Shown: piece after piece, positions 9,513-18,407 of the stretch
Position numbering within the stretch: the first letter of the stretch is position 1
Layout: every line of letters begins with the position of its first letter
Assembly: GCF_002157895.1 (NCBI RefSeq)
Contig: NZ_CP021377.1
Span: 3,224,001-3,288,000, forward strand
Reading direction: 5' to 3'
From: Oceanisphaera profunda
GTDB taxonomy: Bacteria > Pseudomonadota > Gammaproteobacteria > Enterobacterales > Aeromonadaceae
DNA length: 64,000 nucleotides
The notes under the pieces: model-generated
What the model saw: the letters and a program-made list of their open reading frames with translations, nothing else
The model's database searches: none
Told to the model about the DNA's origin: nothing
Position numbers and translations under genes: made by a program

Positions 9513-9545
9513 ACGTCAACTTGTTCAAGTGTTTATGATTGACAG
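9513..9545. promoter_or_regulatory. Putative BirA operator between bioA and bioB
   Basis: Inverted half-sites ACGTCAACT (9513-9521) and GATTGACAG (9537-9545) are separated by 15 bp. They resemble the BirA box (TTGTAAACC, spacer of about 16, GGTTTACAA) with the G/C-containing variant GTCAAC/GTTGAC. Its place in the bioA/bioB divergent promoter region matches the known biotin operator. The match is imperfect, and the site overlaps the upstream TTG of the open bioA frame, which argues for a start downstream of it. Confidence 0.5.
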
Positions 9546-9631
9546 GCTAACATTGGCGCTTACACTAGCCAACCAAAATACCGCTGAGTAAAGCGGTAAG
9601 CCCTCATTTTGAACAGATAAGGAACCCGGCC

Positions 9632-10675
9632 ATGAGCCAACCCCAACTGAGCCGTGAGCAAGTTAGCCGTGAGCAGGTGCTTGCCTTGTTTGAGCGTCCG
9701 CTGTTTGATCTCTTGTTTGAAGCTCAGCAAGTGCACCGGGCGAACTTTGATGCCAATGAAGTACAAGTCAGCACACTGTTATCCATTAAAACCGGCGCCT
9801 GCCCAGAAGACTGCAAATACTGCCCGCAAAGTGCCCGCTATAACACCGGCCTAGAAGTAGAGCGGCTAATGGAAATGGAAAACGTGTTAGAGCGTGCCAA
9901 AGAAGCCAAAGTCAATGGCTCTAGCCGTTTTTGCATGGGTGCGGCGTGGCGCAATCCCAAAGAACGCGATATGCCGTATTTGGTGAAAATGGTACAAGAG
10001 GTGAAATCGTTAGGCCTAGAAACTTGCATGACGCTGGGTATGTTAGATGACAGCCAGGCGGGTCGCTTAGCTGATGCAGGCTTGGATTATTACAACCATA
10101 ACCTAGACACCAGTCCCGAATTCTACGGCGATATTATTACCACCCGCACCTATGCGGACCGCTTAGATACGCTGGAAAATGTGCGCAACTCCGGCATGAA
10201 AGTCTGCTCCGGCGGCATAGTGGGTTTAGGCGAAAGTGCGGAAGACCGCGCCGGCCTGTTACAAGCCTTGGCTAACCTGCCGCGTCAGCCAGAAAGTGTA
10301 CCCATTAATATGCTGGTCAAAGTGAAAGGCACGCCGATGGAAAACCAAGCGGATTTAGACGACTTTGATTTTATTCGCACCATCGCCGTAGCCCGTATCT
10401 TAATGCCCCAAAGCCATGTGCGCTTATCTGCTGGCCGAGAAAAAATGAACGATCAAATGCAAGCCATGTGCTTTATGGCCGGCGCTAACTCGATTTTTTA
10501 CGGCTGTAAACTGCTGACTACGCCCAACCCCGATGAAAACAGCGATATGCAGTTATTCAAACGCTTAGGCATTCGCCCCAGCGGTGTGAGCCAAAAGCCA
10601 GACGAGATGACCGAAATCGAGCTACACGAACAACTCGCCGCCCAAGCCGAACCCGCTTTGTATTACGAAGCATAA
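9632..10675 (+). CDS. bioB: Biotin synthase BioB
   Basis: Radical SAM enzyme that inserts sulfur into dethiobiotin to make biotin (347 residues). The [4Fe-4S]-SAM cluster motif Cx3Cx2C is at C57, C61 and C64 ([16 protein letters not shown]). Other family marks are [43 protein letters not shown]-like [11 protein letters not shown] and [18 protein letters not shown]. Start is the ATG at 9632 with AAGGAA upstream. The N terminus carries a small internal duplication ([11 protein letters not shown]), probably neutral. First gene of the rightward bio cluster. Confidence 0.97.
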   Translation: MSQPQLSREQVSREQVLALFERPLFDLLFEAQQVHRANFDANEVQVSTLLSIKTGACPEDCKYCPQSARYNTGLEVERLMEMENVLERAKEAKVNGSSRFCMGAAWRNPKERDMPYLVKMVQEVKSLGLETCMTLGMLDDSQAGRLADAGLDYYNHNLDTSPEFYGDIITTRTYADRLDTLENVRNSGMKVCSGGIVGLGESAEDRAGLLQALANLPRQPESVPINMLVKVKGTPMENQADLDDFDFIRTIAVARILMPQSHVRLSAGREKMNDQMQAMCFMAGANSIFYGCKLLTTPNPDENSDMQLFKRLGIRPSGVSQKPDEMTEIELHEQLAAQAEPALYYEA

Positions 10676-10677
10676 GG

Positions 10678-10803
10678 GCTGCGCCCAGCGCCCAGCTAAA
10701 AACAAACACCGATTGGTTTTGGTTTTTGCCGTCATCCTGATGACCATCAGGATCTCGGGTTGGTGTTTTAACGCTTTAACTTGGTGCTGGGCGCAGGGCG
10801 CTA
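10678..10803. repeat. Composite palindromic element with a REP hairpin at its centre (bioB-bioF gap)
   Basis: Outer arms GCGCCCAGC...AGCTAA and TTGGTGCTGGGCGCAGGGCGC are inverted copies of each other; the centre (10728-10757) is a GCCGTCATCCTGATGACCATCAGGATCTCG-type REP hairpin, given here in pieces: GCCGTCATCCTGAT, then GACCATCAGGATCTCG. Related arms recur at 15060-15112, 32737-32785 and 33888-33928. The element fills nearly the whole bioB-bioF gap. Confidence 0.7.
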
Positions 10804-10823
10804 TCAGTAAATAAGGTTCAAAC

Positions 10824-11987
10824 ATGCCCTTTAATCTTTGTCTGGCTGAGCGGGAAGCGTTGGGCTTGCGGCGCCGATTACCGGCTATCGATAAGGTAAC
10901 GGGCCGCCAGCTATTTAGTGCCGATAAGTGCTATTTAAACTTTGCCGGTAACGATTATTTAGGTTTTAGCCTAGCGCCTGAACTGATTAAGGCGGCCGAT
11001 GCGGCGGCCCGTGAATTTGGCGTAGGTGCCGTGGCGTCACCCTTAGTGGTGGGCTATCAGGCCATTCACCGCCAATTAGAAAGCGAGTTGGCTGATTGGT
11101 TGGGGCTAGAGGCGGTTATGCTGTTTAGCTCGGGTTTTTCCGCCAATCAAGCGGTGATCAAAGCCTTGCTCACTAAAGAGCACCTGCTTTGGCAAGACCG
11201 GCTTAATCATGCGTCATTGCAAGAGGCCGGCATGCTGAGCCCGGCGCGCATGCGCCGCTTTGCCCATAACGACATGGCGCAGCTGGCCAAGCAGCTTAAA
11301 CCCAAAGCGGGGCTGATTGTCTCCGAGGGCGTGTTTAGCATGGACGGCGACCAAGGTGATTGGCAGGGCTTAAGCGCGCTTAGCGATCAAACCAATAACT
11401 GGCTGATGATAGATGACGCTCATGGCTTGGGTGTGTTGGGTAAACAAGGGCGCGGCACTTTAAGCGAGCAGGGCGTAGCAGCCGATAAAGTGCACATTCA
11501 CATGGGCACTTTTGGTAAGGCGTTGGGCGTGAGTGGCGCCTTTATTGGTGGTAGTCAGCTGTTAATTGATTATTTACATAATCATGCGCGTAGCTATGTG
11601 TACAGCACCCATCTGCCGCCACCCCAAGCGGCGGCCATTTTGGCGGCAGTGCGCTTAGCTCAAACGGCCGATGAGCAGCGAGAACAATTACAGGCGCGCA
11701 TCCAGCAATTTCGCGCCGGAGCGGCAAATCTACCGCTACAGCTGTTGCTCTCTAACACCGCCATTCAGCCCTTATTACTAGGTAAAGAGTTGGTGGGTGA
11801 TGAGCAAGCGACTTTGAATTTGTCCAACCGCTTGCGCGAGCAGGGCTTTTGGGTTGGCGCCATACGCCCACCCACAGTACCCAAAGGCTCATCACGACTG
11901 CGTATTACCCTCAGCGCCGCCCACAGCCAAACGGACATCGCGGCCTTGCTGCAAGCCTTGCAAGAGAGTGTGAGGAGTGAAGCGTAA
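10824..11987 (+). CDS. bioF: 8-amino-7-oxononanoate synthase (KAPA synthase)
   Basis: PLP enzyme of the alpha-oxoamine synthase family that condenses pimeloyl-ACP/CoA with L-alanine to KAPA (387 residues). Seen: CYLNFAGNDYLGFS near the N terminus, LFSSGFSANQAVIKAL, VSEGVFSMDGD, IDDAHGLGVLG and the PLP-lysine region HMGTFGKALGVSGAF. Start ATG at 10824 with AAGG 9 bp upstream. The C-terminal tail QESVRSEA and stop lie inside the purine-rich repeat, as in BioA. Confidence 0.96.
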   Translation: MPFNLCLAEREALGLRRRLPAIDKVTGRQLFSADKCYLNFAGNDYLGFSLAPELIKAADAAAREFGVGAVASPLVVGYQAIHRQLESELADWLGLEAVMLFSSGFSANQAVIKALLTKEHLLWQDRLNHASLQEAGMLSPARMRRFAHNDMAQLAKQLKPKAGLIVSEGVFSMDGDQGDWQGLSALSDQTNNWLMIDDAHGLGVLGKQGRGTLSEQGVAADKVHIHMGTFGKALGVSGAFIGGSQLLIDYLHNHARSYVYSTHLPPPQAAAILAAVRLAQTADEQREQLQARIQQFRAGAANLPLQLLLSNTAIQPLLLGKELVGDEQATLNLSNRLREQGFWVGAIRPPTVPKGSSRLRITLSAAHSQTDIAALLQALQESVRSEA

Positions 11988-12000
11988 AGAGTGAGGGGAA
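11965..12000 (+). repeat. Purine-rich 3'-end repeat over the bioF stop
   Basis: GAGAGTGTGAGGAGTGAAGC followed by GTAAAGAGTGAGGGG; the bioF stop TAA is inside the GCGTAAAGAGTGAGG core. The purine-rich strand is the sense strand of bioF. Confidence 0.7.
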
Positions 12001-12017
12001 AACCCACTTGTTAAGGT

Positions 12018-12211
12018 CACCGTAGAGGCCGCTTTGAGCGCCGGTGCTGCTTTAGTTCTGAGTCTTTTGTAGGCGTAAATTTATTCGCGCATTACGCCGC
12101 AGGCGGAAATCACTTTCCGTTCGCACCGTAGAGGCCGCTTTGAGCGCGCCGGTGCTGCGCAGCAGAACTTGAGCTCTTATTCGCGCATTACAACCTAGGC
12201 GGAAATCTCTT
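12018..12211. repeat. Two tandem copies of a ~106-bp repeat between bioF and bioC
   Basis: Unit 1 (12018-12112) and unit 2 (12124-12211) both start with CACCGTAGAGGCCGCTTTGA and end with (A)GGCGGAAATC. Each includes CGGTGCTGC and TTATTCGCGCATTA. A diverged relative of the first part is at about 14951-14985 (CGCGTAGAAGCCGCTTTAGC). No frame is conserved across the copies. Confidence 0.7.
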
Positions 12212-12247
12212 TGCCACTGAGTCCACATTAATTATGCGATATTACCT

Positions 12248-13042
12248 ATGACCACCCATTTGATGTTGAAAAGTGACCCAATCGTAGACAAGCAAAAAGT
12301 CGCCAGCGCCTTTGGCCGTGCTGCGCACTGCTATGAACAACACAACGAGCTGCAGCGGCGCTCGGGTAATGCTTTGCTGGCATTATTAAACGCCGAACGG
12401 CCACAGCAGGCCAAGGTAGGGCTGGATCTCGGCTGTGGCAGTGGTTGGTTTGTGCCTGCACTTAAGGCTAAAACCGAAGAGCTGTTAGCGCTGGATTTAT
12501 CACCGGCCATGTTGCAACAAGCGCGCCTTAAGGCCGATATAACGGCGCTGTGTGCGGACATGGACACGCAGCCGCTGGCCGCACATAGCCTCGATTTTAT
12601 TTTTGCTAATCTGTGCCTGCAATGGAGCAGTAATTCCGCCGCCTGGCTAGCGGGCTGGAGCCAACGGCTAAAACCCGGTGGCGTGCTGGTGTTCTCCACT
12701 TTAATTGAGGGTAGCCTGCAAGCGTTAGCCGACTGTTGGCAGCAACAAAGCCAGCCCAGTCCTATCAATGGCTTTATCAATCCCGCCGAATTAGAGCAGC
12801 ACTTAGCGCATACAGGCCAGCGCTGGCGGTGTGCTTACACCACCGAGCAGCTGGAGTTTGCGGATTTAAAGTCGTTATTGTTATCGCTAAAGGGCATAGG
12901 CGCCAATCGCGTTAATGCAGAGCGCCGAGCCGGCCTAATGGGCAAACACACTTGGCAGCAGCTTAATCTTACCTATCCTATTAATACTCAAGGTCACAGC
13001 GTGGCCACCTATCAGCTGGCATACGGAGTAATTTATGGCTAA
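12248..13042 (+). CDS. bioC: Malonyl-ACP O-methyltransferase BioC
   Basis: SAM-dependent methyltransferase that masks malonyl-ACP as its methyl ester so that fatty acid synthesis can build the pimeloyl chain (264 residues). The SAM motif I is LDLGCGSGWFVPAL, with ALDLSPAMLQQARL (motif II) and FIFANLCLQWSSN (post-II motif typical of BioC). N-terminal FGRAAHCYEQHNELQRR is a BioC hallmark. It starts 260 bp after bioF, across a repeat block, so it may have its own promoter. It overlaps bioD by 8 bp. Confidence 0.94.
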   Translation: MTTHLMLKSDPIVDKQKVASAFGRAAHCYEQHNELQRRSGNALLALLNAERPQQAKVGLDLGCGSGWFVPALKAKTEELLALDLSPAMLQQARLKADITALCADMDTQPLAAHSLDFIFANLCLQWSSNSAAWLAGWSQRLKPGGVLVFSTLIEGSLQALADCWQQQSQPSPINGFINPAELEQHLAHTGQRWRCAYTTEQLEFADLKSLLLSLKGIGANRVNAERRAGLMGKHTWQQLNLTYPINTQGHSVATYQLAYGVIYG

Positions 13043-13718
13043 CACCTTTTTTGTCACCGGCACCGATACCGAAGTCGGAAAAACCTTTGTCACGCGCGCC
13101 TTGATGCAAGCTGCTATTGAGTCTGGTCGAAAAGTGCTGGGCTATAAACCCGTGGCCTCGGGCTGTGAACTGCAAGACGGTGAGCTAAAAAACAGTGACG
13201 CGCTCACGCTGCAGGCCTGTTCTTCCATTACCTTGCCCTATGCCATGCATAACCCGTATGCCTTTGCGCCGGCCATAGCGCCGCATATTGCCGCGGCTCA
13301 AGCTAATGAGTCCATTAACGTGGCACGCTTAAGTGAGGGCTTGGCACGACTCAAAGCCACCGCCGCCGATGTGATTTTTGTAGAAGGAGCAGGGGGCTGG
13401 CGCTTACCCATTAATGACCGCCAGTATTTATCTGATTGGGTAAAGTCTGAGCATTTGCCGGTGATCTTGGTGGTGGGCGCGCGTTTGGGTTGCATTAACC
13501 ATGCGCTGCTTACCTTAGAGGCGATTCGCCACGACGGTTTAGTGGTGGCGGGCTGGGTGCTGAATCAAATAGATCCCACCATGAGCCAGTATCAAGCCAA
13601 TGTCGATACCCTTAAACAACGCATTAAAGCGCCGTTTTTAGGGGAGATCCCTTGGCTGGGTGAGCAAGCCAATGACAGCGTGCATAACTTTATTGATATT
13701 GCGGCGTTACTTAAATAA
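13035..13718 (+). CDS. bioD: Dethiobiotin synthetase BioD
   Basis: ATP-dependent carboxylase closing the ureido ring of DAPA to dethiobiotin (227 residues). The P-loop is FVTGTDTEVGKTFVTRAL; further marks are KPVASGCE, VEGAGGWRLPIN (normally EGAGG) and GWVLNQID. The ATG at 13035 lies inside the last codons of bioC, which points to translational coupling. Last gene of the bio cluster. Confidence 0.96.
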   Translation: MANTFFVTGTDTEVGKTFVTRALMQAAIESGRKVLGYKPVASGCELQDGELKNSDALTLQACSSITLPYAMHNPYAFAPAIAPHIAAAQANESINVARLSEGLARLKATAADVIFVEGAGGWRLPINDRQYLSDWVKSEHLPVILVVGARLGCINHALLTLEAIRHDGLVVAGWVLNQIDPTMSQYQANVDTLKQRIKAPFLGEIPWLGEQANDSVHNFIDIAALLK

Positions 13719-13775
13719 GTAAAATAATACATAATCAATGACTTGAATTTGGCGTAATCAGCCCGATTATATTGG

Positions 13776-13812
13776 GAGTAGGTGAAGGGTGAGGCGTAAA
13801 GAGTGAAGGGTA
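13776..13812 (+). repeat. Purine-rich repeat downstream of bioD
   Basis: AGTAGGTGAAGGGTGAGGCG then TAAAGAGTGAAGGGTAG, beginning 57 bp after the bioD stop, sense orientation to bioD. Confidence 0.65.
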
Positions 13813-13922
13813 GCCTGATACTTTGTGCTGACCTTGTTTTATAGCATAGGTTTTGTAGCCTAGCAGGTACGCAACACCACTTTTATCGTAATTATTTAAG
13901 TACACTTTTAACAAGGGAACGT

Positions 13923-14792
13923 ATGAAACGCATTATATTGTTTATCGCTACCAACTTGGCCGTGGTATTGGTGTTGGGCGTGGTGCTAAACATAGTGTTT
14001 TCTATGCTGGGTATCGACCGCAGCAGCATTACTGGCTTGTTGGTATTCTGTGCCGTGTTCGGTTTTGGCGGTGCATTTATTTCACTGCTGATTTCAAAGT
14101 GGATGGCTAAGCGCGCCTATAACGTGCAAATCATCGAGCAGCCACGTAACGAACTGGAGCACTGGTTGCTAAGCACTGTTACCCGCCAAGCACAACAAGC
14201 GGGCATCGGCATGCCAGAAGTGGGCATTTATGATTCACCGGATATGAACGCCTTTGCCACCGGTGCCAGTCGCAACAGCTCTTTGGTAGCCGTATCCACC
14301 GGGCTAATGCGCAGCATGAGCCGCGACGAAGCCGAAGCCGTACTGGCCCACGAAGTTAGCCACATCGCCAACGGCGACATGGTAACCATGACCTTATTGC
14401 AAGGCGTGGTGAATACCTTCGTGATGTTCTTTGCGCGCATAGTGGCGAACCTTATCAGCAGCGCCATGAACAAAGACAACGAAGAAGGCGGCGGCTTAGG
14501 CGGTATTGCTTACTTTGGTGTGGTGATGGTACTGGAATTAGTGTTTGGCATGCTGGCTTCCATTATCGTGATGTGGTTTAGCCGCTACCGCGAATACCGT
14601 GCCGACGAAGGCTCGGCACGCTTAGTTGGCAAAGACAAAATGATTGCCGCCTTGCAGCGTTTAGGCCAAGGCTCACAAGCCGAATTAGACGGCTCACTGG
14701 CCGCCTTTGGTATTAACGGTCAAGGCAAGAGCGAACTGTTTATGAGCCATCCACCGCTCGAAAAGCGCATCCAAAGCCTGCGTAATCTGTAA
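13923..14792 (+). CDS. htpX: Membrane zinc metalloprotease HtpX
   Basis: Inner-membrane M48 protease for quality control of membrane proteins (289 residues). Two N-terminal transmembrane segments ([20 protein letters not shown] and [20 protein letters not shown]), the zinc motif HEVSH in [16 protein letters not shown], two more hydrophobic segments after it, and the third zinc ligand in [15 protein letters not shown]. Length and order match E. coli HtpX (293 residues). Single gene with a strong terminator about 65 bp downstream. Confidence 0.97.
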   Translation: MKRIILFIATNLAVVLVLGVVLNIVFSMLGIDRSSITGLLVFCAVFGFGGAFISLLISKWMAKRAYNVQIIEQPRNELEHWLLSTVTRQAQQAGIGMPEVGIYDSPDMNAFATGASRNSSLVAVSTGLMRSMSRDEAEAVLAHEVSHIANGDMVTMTLLQGVVNTFVMFFARIVANLISSAMNKDNEEGGGLGGIAYFGVVMVLELVFGMLASIIVMWFSRYREYRADEGSARLVGKDKMIAALQRLGQGSQAELDGSLAAFGINGQGKSELFMSHPPLEKRIQSLRNL

Positions 14793-14815
14793 AAGTGTGA
14801 AGGGTGAGGGGAGGA
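14793..14815 (+). repeat. Purine-rich repeat directly after the htpX stop
   Basis: AAAGTGTGAAGGGTGAGGGG begins on the base after the htpX stop codon, in sense orientation. Confidence 0.65.
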
Positions 14816-14856
14816 AGAGCAAACCTACCTTAGCGCCAAGCTGTACATTCACATAA

Positions 14857-14886
14857 AAAAACACCGCCTACCAAGGCGGTGTTTTT
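14857..14886. terminator. Bidirectional rho-independent terminator after htpX
   Basis: A 13-bp perfect stem AAAAACACCGCCT / AGGCGGTGTTTTT with loop ACCA. It has A and T tracts on both sides, so it would work for htpX and for the chemoreceptor gene arriving from the right, though that gene ends more than 200 bp away. Confidence 0.9.
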
Positions 14887-14950
14887 GTTGGTGCTTACAA
14901 AAACATTAAAATATCTCAAAAGGTCCAATGAATTGGCCCCTACAAAACAC

Positions 14951-15112
14951 TCGCGTAGAAGCCGCTTTAGCCGGCTGGTTTAGCGTAGCTAAACGTCTCT
15001 GCTTCGTAGCGCCGCACTTTAGCCGTCTTCATGACGCACGTCAGGATCTCGCTTTGCCTTTAATCTTGCTACTTTCCCTAAGCTAGCCGCTTGGTACTGG
15101 GCGCTCGGCGCT
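14951..15112. repeat. Mosaic of dispersed repeats between htpX and the chemoreceptor
   Basis: Holds a diverged copy of the bioF-bioC tandem unit (about 14951-14985), a small hairpin around GGTTTAGCGTAGCTAAACG, a REP-like hairpin (15022-15051, GCCGTCTTCATGACGCACG then TCAGGATCTCG) and an arm GCCGCTTGGTACTGGGCGCT matching the composite element after bioB. No gene is seen between 14793 and 15119. Confidence 0.6.
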
Positions 15113-15119
15113 GCTTTAC

Positions 15120-16208
15120 TTAGGCATTAATCAACCGGCGCAGTTTGGTCATTACATCCAGGTTATTGTCTTCCATGGCGGAGAGGGCGGTTAAGGCATC
15201 TTGATCTCGTTGCTCATGGTGCGCCTGCACGGCCTCTTTGGCATATACATGCACTAAGCGATGGGGCGCCTCTATGGCGGAAAAGTCTAAGCGACCCGCA
15301 TAATGCTTAACGCCACTGCCTTTGTAGTACCACTGACCCAATTGGCATTGAGTCTCGTCGGGCAGCGCATCGGCTTTAACATCTGATAAGCCGGATAAAA
15401 TCTGATACACCGTCAGCTTAATCTCTAGCTCTTCCAGATTGGCTAACTCAATTTCTGACAAAATTGCCGCATCGCCCAAGGCGCTGGATGAGGTATTAGC
15501 CAGCTCAATTAAGCTCAATAAACGTAACCGTGCCGACTCCGCCTCTTGCGCTAATTGCTCCATTTCCACGCTGTTATCGCGACTCACGCCCGCCACCGCT
15601 ATGGTTTGATTACGAATGCGCCCAATCACAGTATCTATCTCTTTAGTGGCTTCACCGGTGCGCGAGGCTAAACTGCGCACTTCGGTGGCCACCACACTAA
15701 AGCCACGGCCATGCTCACCGGCGCGCGCCGCCTCTATGCTGGCGTTTAAGGCCAACAAAGAGGTTTGATCCGACACCCCATCAATCACATGCACCAGTTT
15801 GGTAATGCCGTTTGTTTCTGACTCTAAGGCATTCATTTGCTGAGCCGAGTCCATGGCGTGAGTTCTGGCCGCGTTAAGCTGATCCACCAAAGTGCGCATG
15901 CCATCGCGCATCTGGGCTGACTCATCACGGGTGGTTAGCGCCTCATCGCGCCGCGCGCCTAACATGCCAGATAAATCAGCAAAGGAGCCCTTAAGCTCAG
16001 ATAACGACTGACCAAACTGGCCCAAGCCCGACATTAACTTATGGCCTAAATAAAGTTGGTTTTTGGTCGCTTGTAACTCGCTTTCTTGCACGCTGAGCAT
16101 CTGCTCTAGCTGGGCATTATCTTGTTGTAGCGCTAATAGCTCTTGCTGCGTGTTGAGCAGCTGGGCACTGAGCTGAGCTGCTTTTTTCTTACTCGCATTA
16201 AAAAACAT
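15120..16208 (-). CDS. Soluble methyl-accepting chemotaxis protein with C-terminal CZB domain
   Basis: A 362-residue chemoreceptor without transmembrane segments. Residues ~1-50 form a coiled coil ([20 protein letters not shown]), followed by an MCP signalling domain whose tip [20 protein letters not shown] and [20 protein letters not shown] is well conserved. The C-terminal ~100 residues carry the CZB zinc-binding pattern: Cys in [14 protein letters not shown], then [19 protein letters not shown] with the spaced His residues. CZB chemoreceptors sense cytosolic zinc or, through zinc-bound Cys, oxidants such as hypochlorite; which applies here is not known. Confidence 0.92.
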   Translation of the reverse strand: MFFNASKKKAAQLSAQLLNTQQELLALQQDNAQLEQMLSVQESELQATKNQLYLGHKLMSGLGQFGQSLSELKGSFADLSGMLGARRDEALTTRDESAQMRDGMRTLVDQLNAARTHAMDSAQQMNALESETNGITKLVHVIDGVSDQTSLLALNASIEAARAGEHGRGFSVVATEVRSLASRTGEATKEIDTVIGRIRNQTIAVAGVSRDNSVEMEQLAQEAESARLRLLSLIELANTSSSALGDAAILSEIELANLEELEIKLTVYQILSGLSDVKADALPDETQCQLGQWYYKGSGVKHYAGRLDFSAIEAPHRLVHVYAKEAVQAHHEQRDQDALTALSAMEDNNLDVMTKLRRLINA

Positions 16209-16413
16209 GTATCGCCTCTTTTATTACCATCTTGTAAAACTTGGCCATTGCGCAAATATCGCACCTTAATGGCACATAATATGGCCATATACTACACCCA
16301 AATGAGACGACCTTCTGCAGCTAAATCAGCCATTAAAAATAAATATAACGGCATCGCACAGCCAAAATAGCCACTGTGCTTGCCTTTATCTGACGTGCAC
16401 GGCATTAGCCTAA

Positions 16414-16428
16414 AAACTTAATAAGTTT
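16414..16428. promoter_or_regulatory. Palindrome upstream of the WYL regulator
   Basis: AAACTT-AAT-AAGTTT, perfect 6-bp arms with a 3-bp centre, 59 bp before the regulator start. Autoregulatory operator is an inference. The rest of 16209-16487 is AT-rich promoter-like DNA without a clear gene. Confidence 0.35.
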
Positions 16429-17070
16429 GAACCTAAGAGATATTTTGCTTTAAATGGTGCTAATCAATAAAAATAAAGCAGAGCTCCATGATGAAAACCA
16501 CACCAGAACGTCGATTTTGGCTAATTGAATTATTAACAAATTGGGAAGGCCGTATTACCTGCGGTCATTTACAATACTATTTTAATTTAGGTCGACAACA
16601 AGCCAGTAAAGTGATTAACCAATATTTGGAAGCAAACCCTGGTCACTTAATTTATTGCACCTCTGCCAAAAGCTATTTACCGGCCACTGACTTTAAACCC
16701 ACATATATCAGCCATGATGTGGCTGAATATCTTAATTGGATAAGCGGCCAAAGCCCGCAACTGCCATTGTCAGATGATAAATACCAGTTGGCGCATACTA
16801 TTCTCAGCCCACCGGCGCGTAATGTTAGCCCCCATATTATGCGGCCACTAGTGCATGCAATACGCCAAGGTGAACGGCTAGAAGTCGACTACGGCGCTGT
16901 TACTCATCCGGATAGAAGTGGCCGCATTATCGTGCCCATTCGCTTTGTTAACACCGGCCGCCGCTGGCATCTGCGTGCTTGGTGCGAAAAAGCTCAAGGT
17001 TATCGTGACTTAGTACTGAGTCGCCTGCACGGCACCCCCAATCCCGAAGGAAAAGTCTTGAGTGACTTGC

Positions 17071-17080
17071 CTCCCGATAC
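17071..17080. repeat. Target site duplication, left copy
   Basis: CTCCCGATAC, identical to 18398-18407 on the other side of the element. A 10-bp duplication fits the ISAs1 family (8-10 bp). Confidence 0.93.
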
Positions 17081-18397
17081 CAGGGCAAGATCTCGAACGT
17101 TTTTTAGCCAACTCAGCTATATTTGACCTGCTCGCCTCAGTGTGATCTTATACTCTCTTTTGGGAGAGCCTAGATGAACACGGATGCTTTTACACAGTAT
17201 TTTGGTGAGATAGACGACCCTCGCCAACCAGCCAAAATTATCTATCCGCTATTCGATGTATTGTTCCTCACTATTTGTGCTGTCATCGCTGGTGCTGAGG
17301 GTTGGGAAGACATCGAAGACTTTGGGAGTGCCCACCTGAATTGGTTTCAAAAAAAGGGCTTATTTCCAGAGGGAGTGCCAGTTCACGACACTATCGCTAG
17401 GGTGATTTCCCGCCTCGATCCCGTTCAGTTTCAGCAATGCTTTATTCGCTGGGTTCAGTCGATAACACACCGTACTGATGGTGAGCTTATCGCCATTGAT
17501 GGCAAGGTACTACGCGGCTCTTACGATAGAGAGAATAGACAATCGACCATCCATATGGTCAGCGCTTTTTCCTCCGCTAATGGCGTGGTCATGGGCCAAT
17601 TAAAAACCAATGCCAAGTCGAACGAAATTACCGCTATTCCAGCGCTGCTCAAGTTGTTGGATATCAAGGGATGCTTGATTTCTATTGATGCCATGGGCTG
17701 TCAGACCAACATTGCCAAGACTATTATCAACCAAGGTGGCGACTATTTACTGGCAGTAAAAGGTAATCAAGAGTTGTTGTTTAAAGCGGTGCGAACAGCC
17801 CTATCAGCTAGCATAGCTGTCTCCACAAACTCCGATAAGATCAACATTGAGCAGGGGCACGGTCGTACTGAGATCCGAGAATATCATGTATTGCCAGCAG
17901 GCGATTTAGCGCACCAGTTTCCTGACTGGAAAGGCCTAAAAACTATCGGGGTGGCTATTGGCTATCGTCGTGAAAAATCAGGTAAATCCTCGCTTGAGTA
18001 TCGTTACTATATCAGTTCAGCAGAGCTCGATAGTATCCGTTTCGGCAAGGCAGTCCGTGGGCATTGGGGTATCGAAAATAGCCTGCATTGGGTGTTGGAT
18101 GTGTCAATGAAAGAAGATGCCTGCCCCATTTACCGTGAGAATGGGGCTGAAGTGCTGGCGAGCATCCGTCACTTAGCACTCAACATGATACGCTCTGAGA
18201 CATCAAGGAAAGCCAGTGTTCGTCGAAAGCAAAAAATGGCGAGTATGAGTTGTGCTTACTTGGATAAAATATTAGTTGCTGGATTTACTGTGTTGGGCAA
18301 AAAATAAACAAAGATGATCTCACTATACAAAATTGATTATTTTTTATGCACGACTAACTTAGTATGCTAAGAACAATATGTTCACGCTCTCACCCTG
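17081..18397 (+). mobile_element. ISAs1-family insertion sequence, complete (1317 bp)
   Basis: Left end CAGGGCAAGATCTCGAAC and right end, read inward on the other strand, CAGGGTGAGAGCGTGAAC: about 12 of 18 positions agree, beginning with CAGGG as is usual for the family. The element is bounded by identical 10-bp duplications and contains one intact transposase gene. A second, subterminal inverted repeat (AGTGTGATC near 17137 and GATCTCACT near 18315) lies inside. Intact ends, duplications and transposase suggest a recent insertion that could excise precisely. Confidence 0.93.
17174..18307 (+). CDS. ISAs1-family transposase
   Basis: A 377-residue DDE transposase. The N-terminal DDE_Tnp_1-associated domain is seen in FGEIDDPRQPAKIIYPLFDV and GAEGWEDIEDFG. 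Catalytic residues are expected at LIAIDGKVLRGSYD (first Asp), LISIDAMGCQTNIA (second Asp) and HWGIENSLHWVLDV (Glu region), followed by HLALNMIRSE. Full length with no frameshift, so probably active. It lies in the same direction as the interrupted regulator and the cas genes, so readthrough from the element toward cas1 is possible. Confidence 0.96.
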   Translation: MNTDAFTQYFGEIDDPRQPAKIIYPLFDVLFLTICAVIAGAEGWEDIEDFGSAHLNWFQKKGLFPEGVPVHDTIARVISRLDPVQFQQCFIRWVQSITHRTDGELIAIDGKVLRGSYDRENRQSTIHMVSAFSSANGVVMGQLKTNAKSNEITAIPALLKLLDIKGCLISIDAMGCQTNIAKTIINQGGDYLLAVKGNQELLFKAVRTALSASIAVSTNSDKINIEQGHGRTEIREYHVLPAGDLAHQFPDWKGLKTIGVAIGYRREKSGKSSLEYRYYISSAELDSIRFGKAVRGHWGIENSLHWVLDVSMKEDACPIYRENGAEVLASIRHLALNMIRSETSRKASVRRKQKMASMSCAYLDKILVAGFTVLGKK

Positions 18398-18407
18398 CTC
18401 CCGATAC
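18398..18407. repeat. Target site duplication, right copy
   Basis: CTCCCGATAC, partner of 17071-17080. The regulator frame resumes directly after it. Confidence 0.93.

Noticed and set aside
16143-16370. 75-codon frame opposite the chemoreceptor start
   Set aside because: Overlaps the start of the chemoreceptor gene on the other strand and has no recognisable domain or ribosome site.
17132-18323. AGTGTGATC / GATCTCACT inverted repeat as possible ends of the insertion element
   Set aside because: No target duplication at those positions. The CAGGG ends at 17081 and 18397 with identical 10-bp duplications and exact repair of the regulator frame are decisive.
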